In this document: positions 53,231 to 61,575 of the stretch, piece by piece | How the letters are laid out: each line of letters opens with the position of its first letter | Numbering within the stretch: position 1 is the first letter of the stretch | NCBI RefSeq assembly: GCF_030161575.1 | Contig: NZ_BSUL01000001.1 | Coordinates: 992,001 to 1,056,000, forward strand | DNA: 64,000 nucleotides | Reading direction: 5' to 3' | DNA from: Arenivirga flava | GTDB lineage: Bacteria; Actinomycetota; Actinomycetes; Actinomycetales; Microbacteriaceae | Notes under the pieces: model-generated | The model's database searches: none | What the model saw: the letters and a program-made list of their open reading frames with translations, nothing else | Told to the model about the DNA's origin: nothing | Program-made: the position numbers and the translations under genes

Positions 53231-54409
53231 TCAGGGTGCGAGCGCGGCGCAGACCGGCACGCTGTGCTCGCCCAGGCGGCCCTGGCGGCTCACCGCCACC
53301 GAGAGGCAGACGGTCGCGCCGGCCGCGGCGTCCACGCGCAGACGGGGCTCGTCGACGAGCGATGGCACGCCGCCGTCGACGCGCACCCGGTAGCGGTCGC
53401 CCGCCTCGAGGCCGGGGTCGCTCCAGTCGAACGTCACCGCGGCATCGTCGGCATCCGCCCGGAGGTCCTCCACGACGGGGATGCCCGGGCCGGAGCTGCG
53501 GGCCAGCGACGCGAACAGCGACGCACCGACCGCGATCGCGGCGACCGCGACGACGAGGAGGCCCCAGGAGACCAGCCGGGCACCGCGTCGCGGTGCGTGC
53601 ACGGGGCGGTCCGCCTCGGCGAGGATCCGGGCGTCGAGCGGGCTGCGCCCGTCGAGCGCCACCTCGATCGGCGTGACGGCCAGACCGAGCTCCGCCTGCG
53701 CCTCGCGCAGCTCCAGCACGAGTTCGAGCGCCGAGGCGTGGCGCCGTGCCGGATCGCGCGACGTGGCCCGGTCGAGGACCCGCCGCACCGGGGCCGGTAC
53801 CGCCTCCTCGCCGACCGTCTCCCGCAGCGTCGCGCCGAGGTCGTGCACATCCGCGGCCACCGTCAGCGGTCCGCCGGCGCGCACCTCCGGCGCGCTGAAG
53901 ACGTCGTCCACCGACGGCACCGCGGCGATGTCGAACGCGGCGGCGTAGCCGCTGGCGGCGAGCACGATCGAGCCGAAGGGGGTGAGCAGCAGATGCACCG
54001 GTCGCACGCCGCCGTGCAGCACCGAGGAGCGGTGCAGGGTCTCGAGCGCGCTGCCGATGCGCACTCCCATCGTCAGTGCCTCCTCGAGCCCGAGCCGTCT
54101 GCCGCCCTCGGCGATGTGGCCGGTGCACACCTCGGTGACGACGTAGGGTCGGCCGTCGCTGGCGATGGACGCCTGCAGCACGGTCAGCACGGACGGATGC
54201 GCGCTCACGAGCGCCATCCGATCGGCGGCGGTGCGGAAGCGCTCCCGCGCGGCATCGGAGGCGACCGGTCGCTGCAGCACGGTGAGCAGCACGGGACGCC
54301 GCGGCGCGAGCTGCTGCGCGGTGTAGATGTCCACCAGCTCGCCGGAGCTGTGGAACCGCACATCGCCGAAGCCGGGCACGGCCAGGGGTCCGAGCGGCGA
54401 GGAGGTCAC
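53231..54409 (-). CDS. Membrane pseudokinase with C-terminal extracellular domain
   Basis: 392 residues. The N-terminal about 230 residues follow a serine/threonine kinase outline (VVTEVCTG hinge, SALETLHRSSVLHGGVRPVHLLL catalytic-loop position, DDVFSAPEVRAGG APE-like, a final helix DPARRHASALELVLEL). The catalytic-loop HRD is HGG with no Asp, no DFG is seen (SGYAAAFDIA instead), and no clear VAIK Lys. One transmembrane helix (about 285-305) is followed by a beta-rich domain like fibronectin type III. It probably acts as a sensor or scaffold, not a kinase. GTG start, 6 nt from the PP2C stop. Confidence 0.8.
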   Translation of the reverse strand: MTSSPLGPLAVPGFGDVRFHSSGELVDIYTAQQLAPRRPVLLTVLQRPVASDAARERFRTAADRMALVSAHPSVLTVLQASIASDGRPYVVTEVCTGHIAEGGRRLGLEEALTMGVRIGSALETLHRSSVLHGGVRPVHLLLTPFGSIVLAASGYAAAFDIAAVPSVDDVFSAPEVRAGGPLTVAADVHDLGATLRETVGEEAVPAPVRRVLDRATSRDPARRHASALELVLELREAQAELGLAVTPIEVALDGRSPLDARILAEADRPVHAPRRGARLVSWGLLVVAVAAIAVGASLFASLARSSGPGIPVVEDLRADADDAAVTFDWSDPGLEAGDRYRVRVDGGVPSLVDEPRLRVDAAAGATVCLSVAVSRQGRLGEHSVPVCAALAP

Positions 54410-54415
54410 GATCGG

Positions 54416-55191
54416 TCAGGCCTCGTGCAGGTCGAGCACGATGAGCGTCACGTTGTCGCGGCCGCCGGCGTCGAGCGCCGCGTCGAGCAGGGCCTGCGCG
54501 GTGGCCTCCGCGGAGAAGCCGGCCGTCACGTGCATCCGGATCCAGTCGTCCCGGAGCTCCTTGGTCAGGCCGTCCGAGCAGATGAGGAGGCGGATGCCCG
54601 CGCGCAGCGGGATGAGCCAGACGTCCGGCTGCGGATCGTCCTCGAAGCCGATGGCGCGGGTGATGACGTTGCTGTCGGGGTGGTGCTCCGCTTCCGCCTC
54701 GCTGATCATGCCGGCGTCGACCATGGCCTGCACGACCGAGTGGTCGACCGTGACGCGGGCGAAGTCCGGGCCCTCGGCGGCGTAGACGCGGGAGTCACCG
54801 AGATTGAGGACGGCGAGGTAGGGGTGCCCTCCTCGGCGACGAGCGCGGCACCCGTCACGGTGGTGCCGCTGCCGCGGCCGCCGGCGATTTCGCCATCGTG
54901 GATATCGAGCGTGGCCCGCGCGAGCGCCGCGGTGATCTCGTCGATGGAGGTCAGGCCGTCGGAGGCGAGCTCCCCCAGACGGCGCACGACGGCCGCGCTG
55001 GCGACGTCGCCGGAGTCGTGGCCGCCCATGCCGTCCGCCACCGCGAAGACCGGCGCCATCGCGACCAGGCTGTCCTCGTTGAGCGAGCGCCGGTGGCCGA
55101 CGTCGGTGAGCGCATGCCAGCTCAGCGCGAGCGCGGGACCGCCCTCGACGGGCACCGGCACGGTGCCCGAGGCCTCCCCGAGCTGCAGCAC
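54416..55191 (-). CDS. PP2C-family protein phosphatase (frameshifted in this sequence)
   Basis: Metal-dependent serine/threonine phosphatase. Motifs: RRSLNEDS, FAVADGMGGHDSG (metal Asp), GSGTTVTGAAL in one frame, then LNLGDSRVYA, LICSDGLTKEL and GGRDNVTLIVLD in another. Adding one G/C to the plus-strand CCC at 54827-54829 restores a 258-residue protein with all metal ligands. A GTG at 55191 is 2 nt after the aldo/keto reductase stop; I chose it because the fold starts soon after. It may dephosphorylate targets bound by the FHA protein. Confidence 0.87.
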
Positions 55192-55193
55192 GG

Positions 55194-56168
55194 TCAGGAC
55201 CGCCCGTCGGCGAAGATCGCGTCGATCTCGCGCAGATCGGCCTCGTCGGGCGTCCACGCGGTCGCCGCGGCGGCGTTCTGCACGAGCTGCTCGGGACGCG
55301 TCGCGCCCGCGATCACGCTCGCGAGCCCCGGCTGTGCGAGCAGCCAGCCGAAGGTGGCCTCGAGCATGGAGACGCCGCGCTGCTCGGCGAAGGCGCGGTA
55401 GCGCTCGATCGCCGGCCACGGCGCCGACTCGAGCAGCTGCGGCTTGGAGTGCGTGATCCGGCCGTCGCTCGGTGCGGCGTCGCTGCGGTACTTGCCGGTC
55501 AGCAGGCCGTTGGCGAGCGGGAAGTAGGGCAGGAAGCCCAGGCCGTAGGCCCGCACCGCCGGCAGCACCTCCGCCTCGGCGCCGCGGGCGAGCAGGCTGT
55601 ACTCGTTCTGCGCGCTGACGAACGGCACGGCGCCGTCGCGGCGCGCCACGAACTCGGCCTCGGCGATCTGCCAGCCGGCGAGGTTCGAGTGGCCGAGGTA
55701 GCGCACCTTGCCCTCGCGCACGAGGTCGCCGAGCACGTCGAGGGTCTCCTCGATCGGGGTGATCGGATCGGGGGCGTGCAGCTGGTAGAGATCGATCCAG
55801 TCGGTGCGCAGGCGGCGCAGCGACGCCTCGACCGCGAGCCGGACGTATCGACGGGAGCCGCGCGCACCCCAGTCCGGGCCGTTCGCCCCCTCCATGTCCA
55901 TGCCGAACTTCGTGGCGAGCACGAAGCGGTCGCGCCGTCCCTGCAGCGCACGCCCGAGGACCTCCTCGCTGAGGCCGCGGCGGGCGCCGTAGATGTCCGC
56001 CCCGTCGATGAGGTTGACTCCGGCGTCGAGCGCGGCGCCGATGACGGCGTCCGCGCCCTGCTGGGTCTCGGTGGCGGTGCCGGCCCGACCGAAGTTATTG
56101 CCGCCGAGGCCCACCGCCGAGACGACGAGTCCGGAGCGGCCGAGCGGGCGGAGGAACGGGGCTGGCAT
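55194..56168 (-). CDS. Aldo/keto reductase
   Basis: 324 residues, (beta/alpha)8 NADPH-dependent reductase. The tetrad Asp-Tyr-Lys-His is visible: GADIYGARRG (Asp and Tyr), LATKFGMD (Lys) and LYQLHAPDP (His). SNLAGWQIAEAE and the C-terminal VIAGATRPEQLVQN bind the cofactor. It resembles the YajO/Tas-like group. Substrate unknown. TACGAT ends 6 nt before ATG 56168. It precedes the PP2C gene by 2 nt, so expression may extend into the FHA/FtsK module. Confidence 0.9.
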   Translation of the reverse strand: MPAPFLRPLGRSGLVVSAVGLGGNNFGRAGTATETQQGADAVIGAALDAGVNLIDGADIYGARRGLSEEVLGRALQGRRDRFVLATKFGMDMEGANGPDWGARGSRRYVRLAVEASLRRLRTDWIDLYQLHAPDPITPIEETLDVLGDLVREGKVRYLGHSNLAGWQIAEAEFVARRDGAVPFVSAQNEYSLLARGAEAEVLPAVRAYGLGFLPYFPLANGLLTGKYRSDAAPSDGRITHSKPQLLESAPWPAIERYRAFAEQRGVSMLEATFGWLLAQPGLASVIAGATRPEQLVQNAAAATAWTPDEADLREIDAIFADGRS

Positions 56169-56174
56169 CCCCCC

Positions 56175-56180
56175 ATCGTA
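56175..56180 (-). promoter_or_regulatory. -10-like box of the aldo/keto reductase gene
   Basis: TACGAT, 6 nt before the ATG at 56168; a G6 run separates them. Confidence 0.45.
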
Positions 56181-56266
56181 GGCGCGCGACGGCTCCTCCC
56201 CCGACGCCGGACCGGATGCGCGTCCACCATCCGCGCCCGTCGACCGCTGCCTGCGCCCCGCCTCGC

Positions 56267-56272
56267 TAGCCT
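56267..56272 (+). promoter_or_regulatory. -10-like box of tag
   Basis: TAGCCT, 6 nt before the ATG at 56279. Confidence 0.5.
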
Positions 56273-56278
56273 CGCCGC

Positions 56279-56863
56279 ATGGATGATCTGAGGACGGGAC
56301 CGGATGGCCTGCGGCGCTGCGGATGGGTGGGCGACGACGCCGAGTACCGCCGCTACCACGACGAGGAGTGGGGCGTGCCGCTGCACGGCGACCGTGCGCT
56401 CTTCGAGAAGCTCAGCCTCGAAGCGTTCCAGTCCGGGCTCTCCTGGATCACGATCCTCAAGCGGCGGCCCGGGTTCCGCGCCGCGTTCTCGGGCTTCGAG
56501 CCCGCGGTCGTCGCGGCCTACGACGGTGGAGACGTCGAGCGCCTGCTCGCCGATGCGGGCATCATCCGCAACCGGGCCAAGGTGCTCGCGACGATCGCCA
56601 ACGCCCGCATAGTGGCCGCCTGGGAGCCGGGCGCACTGGACGCGCTGATCTGGTCGTTCGAGTCATCGCCGGGGCCCGCTCGGCGGACGCTGGCGGACGT
56701 GCCCGCCACGACCGAGGCGTCGGTGTCGCTGAGCGCCGAGCTGCGGAGCCGCGGGCTGCGCTTCGTCGGGCCGACGACCGGCTACGCGCTCATGCAGTCG
56801 GCCGGGCTCGTGCACGATCACCTCGCCGGGTGCCACCGGTTCGATCCCGCGCGGGTGGTGTGA
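56279..56863 (+). CDS. tag: DNA-3-methyladenine glycosylase I
   Basis: 194 residues, usual length. Removes 3-methyladenine from alkylated DNA. Motifs are RRCGWVG with YHDEEWGVPL near the N-terminus and LVHDHLAGCHR near the C-terminus, which give the Cys/His zinc ligands, and EAFQSGLSWITIL with the Glu at the base pocket. Leaderless-like ATG. Convergent with thiL, 22 nt apart. Confidence 0.93.
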   Translation: MDDLRTGPDGLRRCGWVGDDAEYRRYHDEEWGVPLHGDRALFEKLSLEAFQSGLSWITILKRRPGFRAAFSGFEPAVVAAYDGGDVERLLADAGIIRNRAKVLATIANARIVAAWEPGALDALIWSFESSPGPARRTLADVPATTEASVSLSAELRSRGLRFVGPTTGYALMQSAGLVHDHLAGCHRFDPARVV

Positions 56864-56885
56864 CCTCCGCGCCGCGAGACGGTGC

Positions 56886-57896
56886 TCAGCCGACGCCGCC
56901 GTCCCACCCGGCGTAGGGGTCCCATCCGCTCAGGTCCACCGGCGCGCCGTCGACGGTGAGCTCGTCACCGGGCACCGTGCGGCCGATGCGCGTGAAACCG
57001 TGCGGCAGCTCGGCGCCGTCGGGCAGCACCGCCAGCAGCGAGTGGTCCTCGCCACCGGCCAGGGCGAGCTCGAGGCCGTCGGCGACCTGCGGGGCCAGTG
57101 CTCGCACCGCGGCGGCGGCGAGGTCGATGCCCACCCCGCTCGCCCGGATGACGCGCCGCGCGTCGAGCGCGAGGCCGTCGGAGAGGTCGAGCATCGCGGT
57201 GGCACCGGCCAGCGCGGCCGCCCTGCCGGCCGCGATCGGCGGTTGCGGCGCGAGCTGCGCACCGACCCAGCTCGGGTGCCGTTCGCGCAGACGCGACGCG
57301 AGGGCGGCATCCGGCTCCCCCGAGCCGTCGACGCCCTCCGAGAAGAGCAGCCGCAGACCCAGGGCCGCGCGACCCAATGGACCCGCGACGGCGACGACCT
57401 GCCCCGGCGAGGCGCCGTCGCGGCGCACCGGGGCGCGTCCCTCCAGGTCGCCGAAGGCGGTCACGGCGAGGGTGAGCGAAGCGGATGCGGAGAGGTCGCC
57501 GCCGACCACGCCGCACCCCGGCGCGAGGGCCTCGCACGCATCGCGCAGTCCGTCGGCGATCGCCTCGAGCAGGGCGATCGGCGTCGACGTCGGGGCGGCG
57601 AGCCCGACGAGCAGTCCGGAGGGAACCGCGCCCATCGCGGCGACGTCGGCCAGGTTGGCGGCGGCGATCTTCCAACCCAGGTCGTGCCCGCTCGACCATG
57701 CGAGGCGAAAGTCCGGGCCGTGCACCATGAGGTCGGTCGTCGTGACGAAGCGGCCGTCCGGCGCGGCGACGACCGCGGCGTCGTCGCCCGGGCCGAGCAG
57801 GGCGCCCTGCGCGGCGGGCAGACGGCGGGTGATCCGTTCGAGCACCGCGAGCTCCCCGAGCCCGCCGAGCGTCCCGTCGTCGCCAGATCGCTCCAT
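56886..57896 (-). CDS. thiL: Thiamine-phosphate kinase
   Basis: 336 residues. Makes thiamine diphosphate from thiamine phosphate. The PurM-like fold is shown by GPGDDAAVV, TTDLMVHGPDF, NLADVAAMGAVP, VVGGDLSASASL and DLSDGLALDARR, each with the metal-binding Asp pattern. C-terminal AGGEDHSLL is typical. ATG 57896 has TACCGT 7 nt upstream; the box overlaps that of the divergent DUF3515 gene. Confidence 0.94.
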   Translation of the reverse strand: MERSGDDGTLGGLGELAVLERITRRLPAAQGALLGPGDDAAVVAAPDGRFVTTTDLMVHGPDFRLAWSSGHDLGWKIAAANLADVAAMGAVPSGLLVGLAAPTSTPIALLEAIADGLRDACEALAPGCGVVGGDLSASASLTLAVTAFGDLEGRAPVRRDGASPGQVVAVAGPLGRAALGLRLLFSEGVDGSGEPDAALASRLRERHPSWVGAQLAPQPPIAAGRAAALAGATAMLDLSDGLALDARRVIRASGVGIDLAAAAVRALAPQVADGLELALAGGEDHSLLAVLPDGAELPHGFTRIGRTVPGDELTVDGAPVDLSGWDPYAGWDGGVG

Positions 57897-57903
57897 GCTC
57901 CTC

Positions 57904-57913
57904 ACGGTAGCCT
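57904..57913. promoter_or_regulatory. Overlapping divergent -10 boxes of thiL and the DUF3515 gene
   Basis: Minus-strand TACCGT (57904-57909) and plus-strand TAGCCT (57908-57913) share two bases. They lie 7 and 8 nt from the two start codons. Only one polymerase can occupy the site at a time. Confidence 0.55.
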
Positions 57914-57921
57914 GTCGCACG

Positions 57922-58502
57922 ATGCGCCCCTCACCACGCCGGCTCGCGGCGACCCTGCTGCCCGCTGCCCTCATCACCGGCGCGGTCGCCGGCTGCACCC
58001 CGATCGTCAACCTGGAGCCCGCCGCCGACGCCGGAGACCCCGGCTGCGCCGAGATCATCACCCGGCTCGACCTCATCCCCGACATGGAGGGCCTCGAGCT
58101 GCGCGAGACCAATGCGCAGGCCACGGCCGCCTGGTCGCAACCGGGGTCGGACCAGAGCGCCGTGCTGCTGCGCTGCGGCGTGGAGCCCCCGGACCCACGG
58201 CGGAGTTCACCTGCGTGACCATCGGCGACGTCGACTGGCTGCAGGACCCGAGCGAGGACCCGGTCTACCGGTTCATCACCTACGGCCGCACGCCCGCGAC
58301 CGAGGTGATCGTCGACACGGAGCAGATGATCTCGGGCACGAACGTGCTCAACAACTTGCAGAACACCATCGACTACGCGCCCGCGGAGCGCGCGTGCGTC
58401 GCCGCGCAGGACGTCTTCGGCGGCGCCACCCCCGACGAGGAGGGCACCCTCGTCGACCCGGACGGGGCGCCCGCGCCCGAGGAGACCGCCCCCGCGGAGT
58501 GA
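57922..58502 (+). CDS. DUF3515 lipoprotein (frameshifted in this sequence)
   Basis: DUF3515 is an actinobacterial exported protein of unknown role, often next to ddl/thiL. The N-terminus has a lipoprotein signal ending GAVAGC (Cys about residue 25) and RLDLIPDMEGLELRET. After RCGVEPP the correct continuation (EFTCVTIGDVDWLQDP, RFITYGRTPATEVIVD) is in the next frame. Adding one C to the CCCCC run at 58186-58190 or one G to the following GG restores a 193-residue protein. It ends 3 nt from the convergent ddl gene. Confidence 0.85.
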
Positions 58503-58505
58503 TCG

Positions 58506-59603
58506 TCAGCGGACGGTCTCGAGCCCGAGCTGGATGAGCTCGTCGATGAGGTCGCCGTAGGCCAGTCCACTGGCCTCCCAGAGCTTCGGGTACATCGAGA
58601 TGGGCGTGAAGCCGGGCAGCGTGTTGAGCTCGTTCACCACGAAACCCTGCTCGGTGAGGAAGAAGTCCGCGCGCGCCAGGCCCGCGCCGCCGATCGCCTC
58701 GAAGGCGCGCGCCGCGAGGCGCTGCATCTCGGCGAGGTCGGCGGGGTCCATCTCGGTCGGGCAGCGCAGCTCGACGCCGTCGGCGCCCGAGTACTTCGCG
58801 TCGAAGTCGTAGAACTCGCGGCCCGTGACGATGATCTCGCCGGCCACCGAGACGCGGGGACCCGCGCCGTCGCGACCGCCGAGCACGGAGACCTCGACCT
58901 CGCGTCCGACGACCATGGGCTCGATGAGCACCTTCGAGTCCTCCGCTAGCGCGATCTCGACCGCAGCGGCGAGATCGGCGGGCGCCTTCACCTTGCTGAC
59001 GCCCACCGACGAGCCGGCGCGGGCCGGCTTGACGAAGACGGGGTAGCCGAAGCCCTCCGCCGCCGCCTCGGCCTTCGAGCGGTCGCCCGCCCACTCGCGC
59101 GCGGTGACCGTGTACCAGGGGGCGATCGGCACGCCGGCCTGCTCGAGCACGCGCTTGAAGGCGTCCTTGTCGAAGCCGATGGCCGAGGCGAGGATGCCGT
59201 TGCCGACGTAGGGGATGTCGAGCAGCTCGAACCAGCCCTGGATCGCACCGTCCTCCACGGTCGGACCGAGCAGCGCCGGGAACACCACGTCGATCTCGCC
59301 GAGCGAGCGGCGCGTGCCGTCCTGCTCGGTCACGAACAGCTCGCGACTGCCGGGCGCCTCGGGGAAGTGCACGCGGGTGCCGTTGTCCTGCACGACCGCG
59401 TGGCGGTCCGGGCGCATCCGCCACAGCTCGGGGTCGCCGTCCTGCAGCGTGAGGACGCCGTCGAGGGTGATGCCGACGGGGATGACCTCGTACTTGTCGG
59501 TGTCGATCGCACCGAGCACGCCGCTCGCGGTGCCGGTGCCGACGATGTGCTCGCTGGTCCGGCCGCCGAAGAGGAGGGCGACGCGGGTCTTCTGCTGGGT
59601 CAT
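58506..59603 (-). CDS. ddl: D-alanine--D-alanine ligase
   Basis: 365 residues, normal for actinobacterial Ddl. Makes D-Ala-D-Ala for peptidoglycan. Motifs are VALLFGGRTSEH, the ATP-grasp GYPVFVKPARAGSSVGVSKV (Lys and Gly-rich loop), LIEPMVVGREVEVSVLGG, and FLTEQGFVVNELNTLPGFTPISMYP (metal Glu and Asn). ATG 59603 precedes the first conserved block directly. No good Shine-Dalgarno (AGAAAG). Last gene of the leuC-leuD-murA-plsC-gpsA-ddl run; 128 nt separate it from gpsA. Confidence 0.95.
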   Translation of the reverse strand: MTQQKTRVALLFGGRTSEHIVGTGTASGVLGAIDTDKYEVIPVGITLDGVLTLQDGDPELWRMRPDRHAVVQDNGTRVHFPEAPGSRELFVTEQDGTRRSLGEIDVVFPALLGPTVEDGAIQGWFELLDIPYVGNGILASAIGFDKDAFKRVLEQAGVPIAPWYTVTAREWAGDRSKAEAAAEGFGYPVFVKPARAGSSVGVSKVKAPADLAAAVEIALAEDSKVLIEPMVVGREVEVSVLGGRDGAGPRVSVAGEIIVTGREFYDFDAKYSGADGVELRCPTEMDPADLAEMQRLAARAFEAIGGAGLARADFFLTEQGFVVNELNTLPGFTPISMYPKLWEASGLAYGDLIDELIQLGLETVR

Positions 59604-59731
59604 CCGGGTCTGCTTTCTGGTCGTGCGCGGGAGGAACGGGACGAGCGGATGCGCGGAACCGGCGACCCCGACCGCTCCCCCGCCGGGGCTCGTCGCGATG
59701 AGGTGGTGCTGGTGCCCGGCGCGGACGGCGG

Positions 59732-60796
59732 TCAGCGCTGGTGCTCGTCCTGCGGCAGGTCGTCGCCGTCGGTCGTGAGGTGCGGGGCGATGTCCCGCGG
59801 CGACATGGTACCGGCGAGCACCTCCGCCACCTGGCGCACGATCGGCATGTCGACGCCGAGCCCGTCGGCGAGCTCGAGCACGGGGGCCACGGAGGAGAGC
59901 CCCTCCGCGGTCTGGTTCATGCGGCGGACCACATCCTCGAAGCTGTAGCCCTGCCCGAGCAGGCGCCCCGCTGTATTGTTGCGCGAGAGCGGGGAACCGC
60001 AGGTGGCGATGAGGTCGCCGAGCCCCGCGAGACCGGACATCGTTTCCGGTCGGGCTCCGGAGGCCACCGCGAACGAGGTGATCTCGGCGAGCCCGCGTGT
60101 GATGATCGAGGCCTTCGTGTTCTCGCCGTAGCCCACGCCGTCGACGATGCCGACGGCCACGGCGATGAGGTTCTTGAGCACGCCGCCGAACTCGGTGCCG
60201 ATCACGTCGTTGTTCGTGAACGAGCGCAGGTACGGCGCGTGCGCTGCGACGGCGACCTGGCTGGCGGTCTGCGGATCGGAGGAGGAGACGACGATCGCGG
60301 TCGGCTGCTCCTTGGCGATCTCGAGCGCGAGGTTCGGCCCGCTCGCCACGGCGATGCGCCCGGGCTCGATGTCGAGCTCCTGCGCGATCACCTCGCTCAT
60401 GCGGTAGCGGGTGCCCTTCTCGACGCCCTTCATGAGACTGACGACGGGCACGCCGGCGGGGATCATCTCGCGCACGGCGCGCAGGTTCTCGCGCAGCGAC
60501 TGGCTGGGCACGGAGAGGAAGACCATCTCGCTCGTGTCGAGCACCTCGCGCAGGTGCGACGAGGCCCAGAGGTTGGGCGGCAGGTCGATGCCCGGCAGGT
60601 AGTCGCTGTTGCGTCGGCTCTCCGCGATCTCGCGCGCCAGCTCGGCGCGGCGCGCCCAGAGCGACACGTCGGCGCCGCCGTCCGCGAGCACCTTGGCGAA
60701 GGTGGTGCCCCAGCTGCCGGCGCCGAGCACCGCGACCCTCCGGGCTCCGGGGGTGATGATCCGCAGCGGGACGGTGTTGGTCGGTACGTTCCTCAC
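59732..60796 (-). CDS. gpsA: Glycerol-3-phosphate dehydrogenase [NAD(P)+]
   Basis: 354 residues. Supplies sn-glycerol-3-phosphate for phospholipids. Motifs are RRVAVLGAGSWGTTFAKVLA (NAD site), VSLMKGVEKGT, ASGPNLALEIA, FGGVLKNLIAVAVGIVDGVGYG with the catalytic Lys, and CGSPLSRNNTAGRLLGQG. The GTG start overlaps the plsC stop (GTGA), so they are coupled, which matches their shared lipid role. Confidence 0.95.
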   Translation of the reverse strand: MRNVPTNTVPLRIITPGARRVAVLGAGSWGTTFAKVLADGGADVSLWARRAELAREIAESRRNSDYLPGIDLPPNLWASSHLREVLDTSEMVFLSVPSQSLRENLRAVREMIPAGVPVVSLMKGVEKGTRYRMSEVIAQELDIEPGRIAVASGPNLALEIAKEQPTAIVVSSSDPQTASQVAVAAHAPYLRSFTNNDVIGTEFGGVLKNLIAVAVGIVDGVGYGENTKASIITRGLAEITSFAVASGARPETMSGLAGLGDLIATCGSPLSRNNTAGRLLGQGYSFEDVVRRMNQTAEGLSSVAPVLELADGLGVDMPIVRQVAEVLAGTMSPRDIAPHLTTDGDDLPQDEHQR

Positions 60797-61575
60797 GGGC
60801 GGCCCGCCTCCTTCTGATCGTGCTTCGCCGGGTCCCACAGCTCGGCCGGCGGCGTCTCGCCGCGCAGCTCGCCGAGCAGCCCGGCGATGGCGTGCATGAC
60901 CCGGTCCGTACCGGCGTCGACGGCGGCGCGGTCGGCTCGGGTGCCGGGCTCCACGCCCAGGTCGACGGGGTCGCCGACCAGGATGTCCACCGGCTTGCGC
61001 CGCAGCAGCGTGATCCTGCGCCCGTAGCGCGCCATGAGCTGCTGACTGCCCCAGTGGGCCACGGGGATGATCGGGATGCCGTGCTCGAGGGCTGCGCGCA
61101 CGGCCCCGGCACGTCCGCGCATCGGCCACAGGTCGGGTTCGCGGGTGAGCGTGCCCTCCGGGTAGACGATGACGGCGTGGCCCTTCGCGAGGAGGTGTCC
61201 TGCGGCGGCGAGCGGATCGGCTCCGCGCCCCGCACCGCGCTCCACCGGGATCTGCCCCGACGCGCGCAGGATGCCTCCGAGCACGGGCACCCGGAAGAGC
61301 GACGCCTTGGCCAGGAAGCGCGGCACGCGACCCATCTTCCACATGGCGATGCCCATCACGACCGGATCGATCTCGGTGAGGTGGTTGGGCGCGAGGATGA
61401 AGGCGCCCTGCTTCGGCAGCTTGTGCGCGTCGCGGATGCGCCAGCGCACCGACAGGTTCATGATCGGCAGCACGATGACGGCGAGCAGCCAGAAGAACGG
61501 ACTGCGCAACCGCTCCGAACGCGGGCGCGGCGACGGGCCCGCCGATCCCGCGGCGGGCCGGTCGCTCGCGCTCAT
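60793..61575 (-). CDS. 1-Acyl-sn-glycerol-3-phosphate acyltransferase (PlsC family)
   Basis: 260 residues. N-terminal membrane segment (FFWLLAVIVLPIMNL), then the acyltransferase motifs NHLTEID (HX4D), GQIPVERG and VIVYPEGTLTRE, and PIIPVAHWG. Transfers an acyl chain to lysophosphatidate. It partners with gpsA. ATGA overlap with murA upstream couples it to cell-wall synthesis genes. Confidence 0.92.
   Translation of the reverse strand: MSASDRPAAGSAGPSPRPRSERLRSPFFWLLAVIVLPIMNLSVRWRIRDAHKLPKQGAFILAPNHLTEIDPVVMGIAMWKMGRVPRFLAKASLFRVPVLGGILRASGQIPVERGAGRGADPLAAAGHLLAKGHAVIVYPEGTLTREPDLWPMRGRAGAVRAALEHGIPIIPVAHWGSQQLMARYGRRITLLRRKPVDILVGDPVDLGVEPGTRADRAAVDAGTDRVMHAIAGLLGELRGETPPAELWDPAKHDQKEAGRP

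Noticed and set aside
49925-55191. Complete ESX/T7SS locus
   Set aside because: WXG100, EccB, EccD, EccE and mycosin genes are all missing in the window; only the motor and signalling proteins are present.
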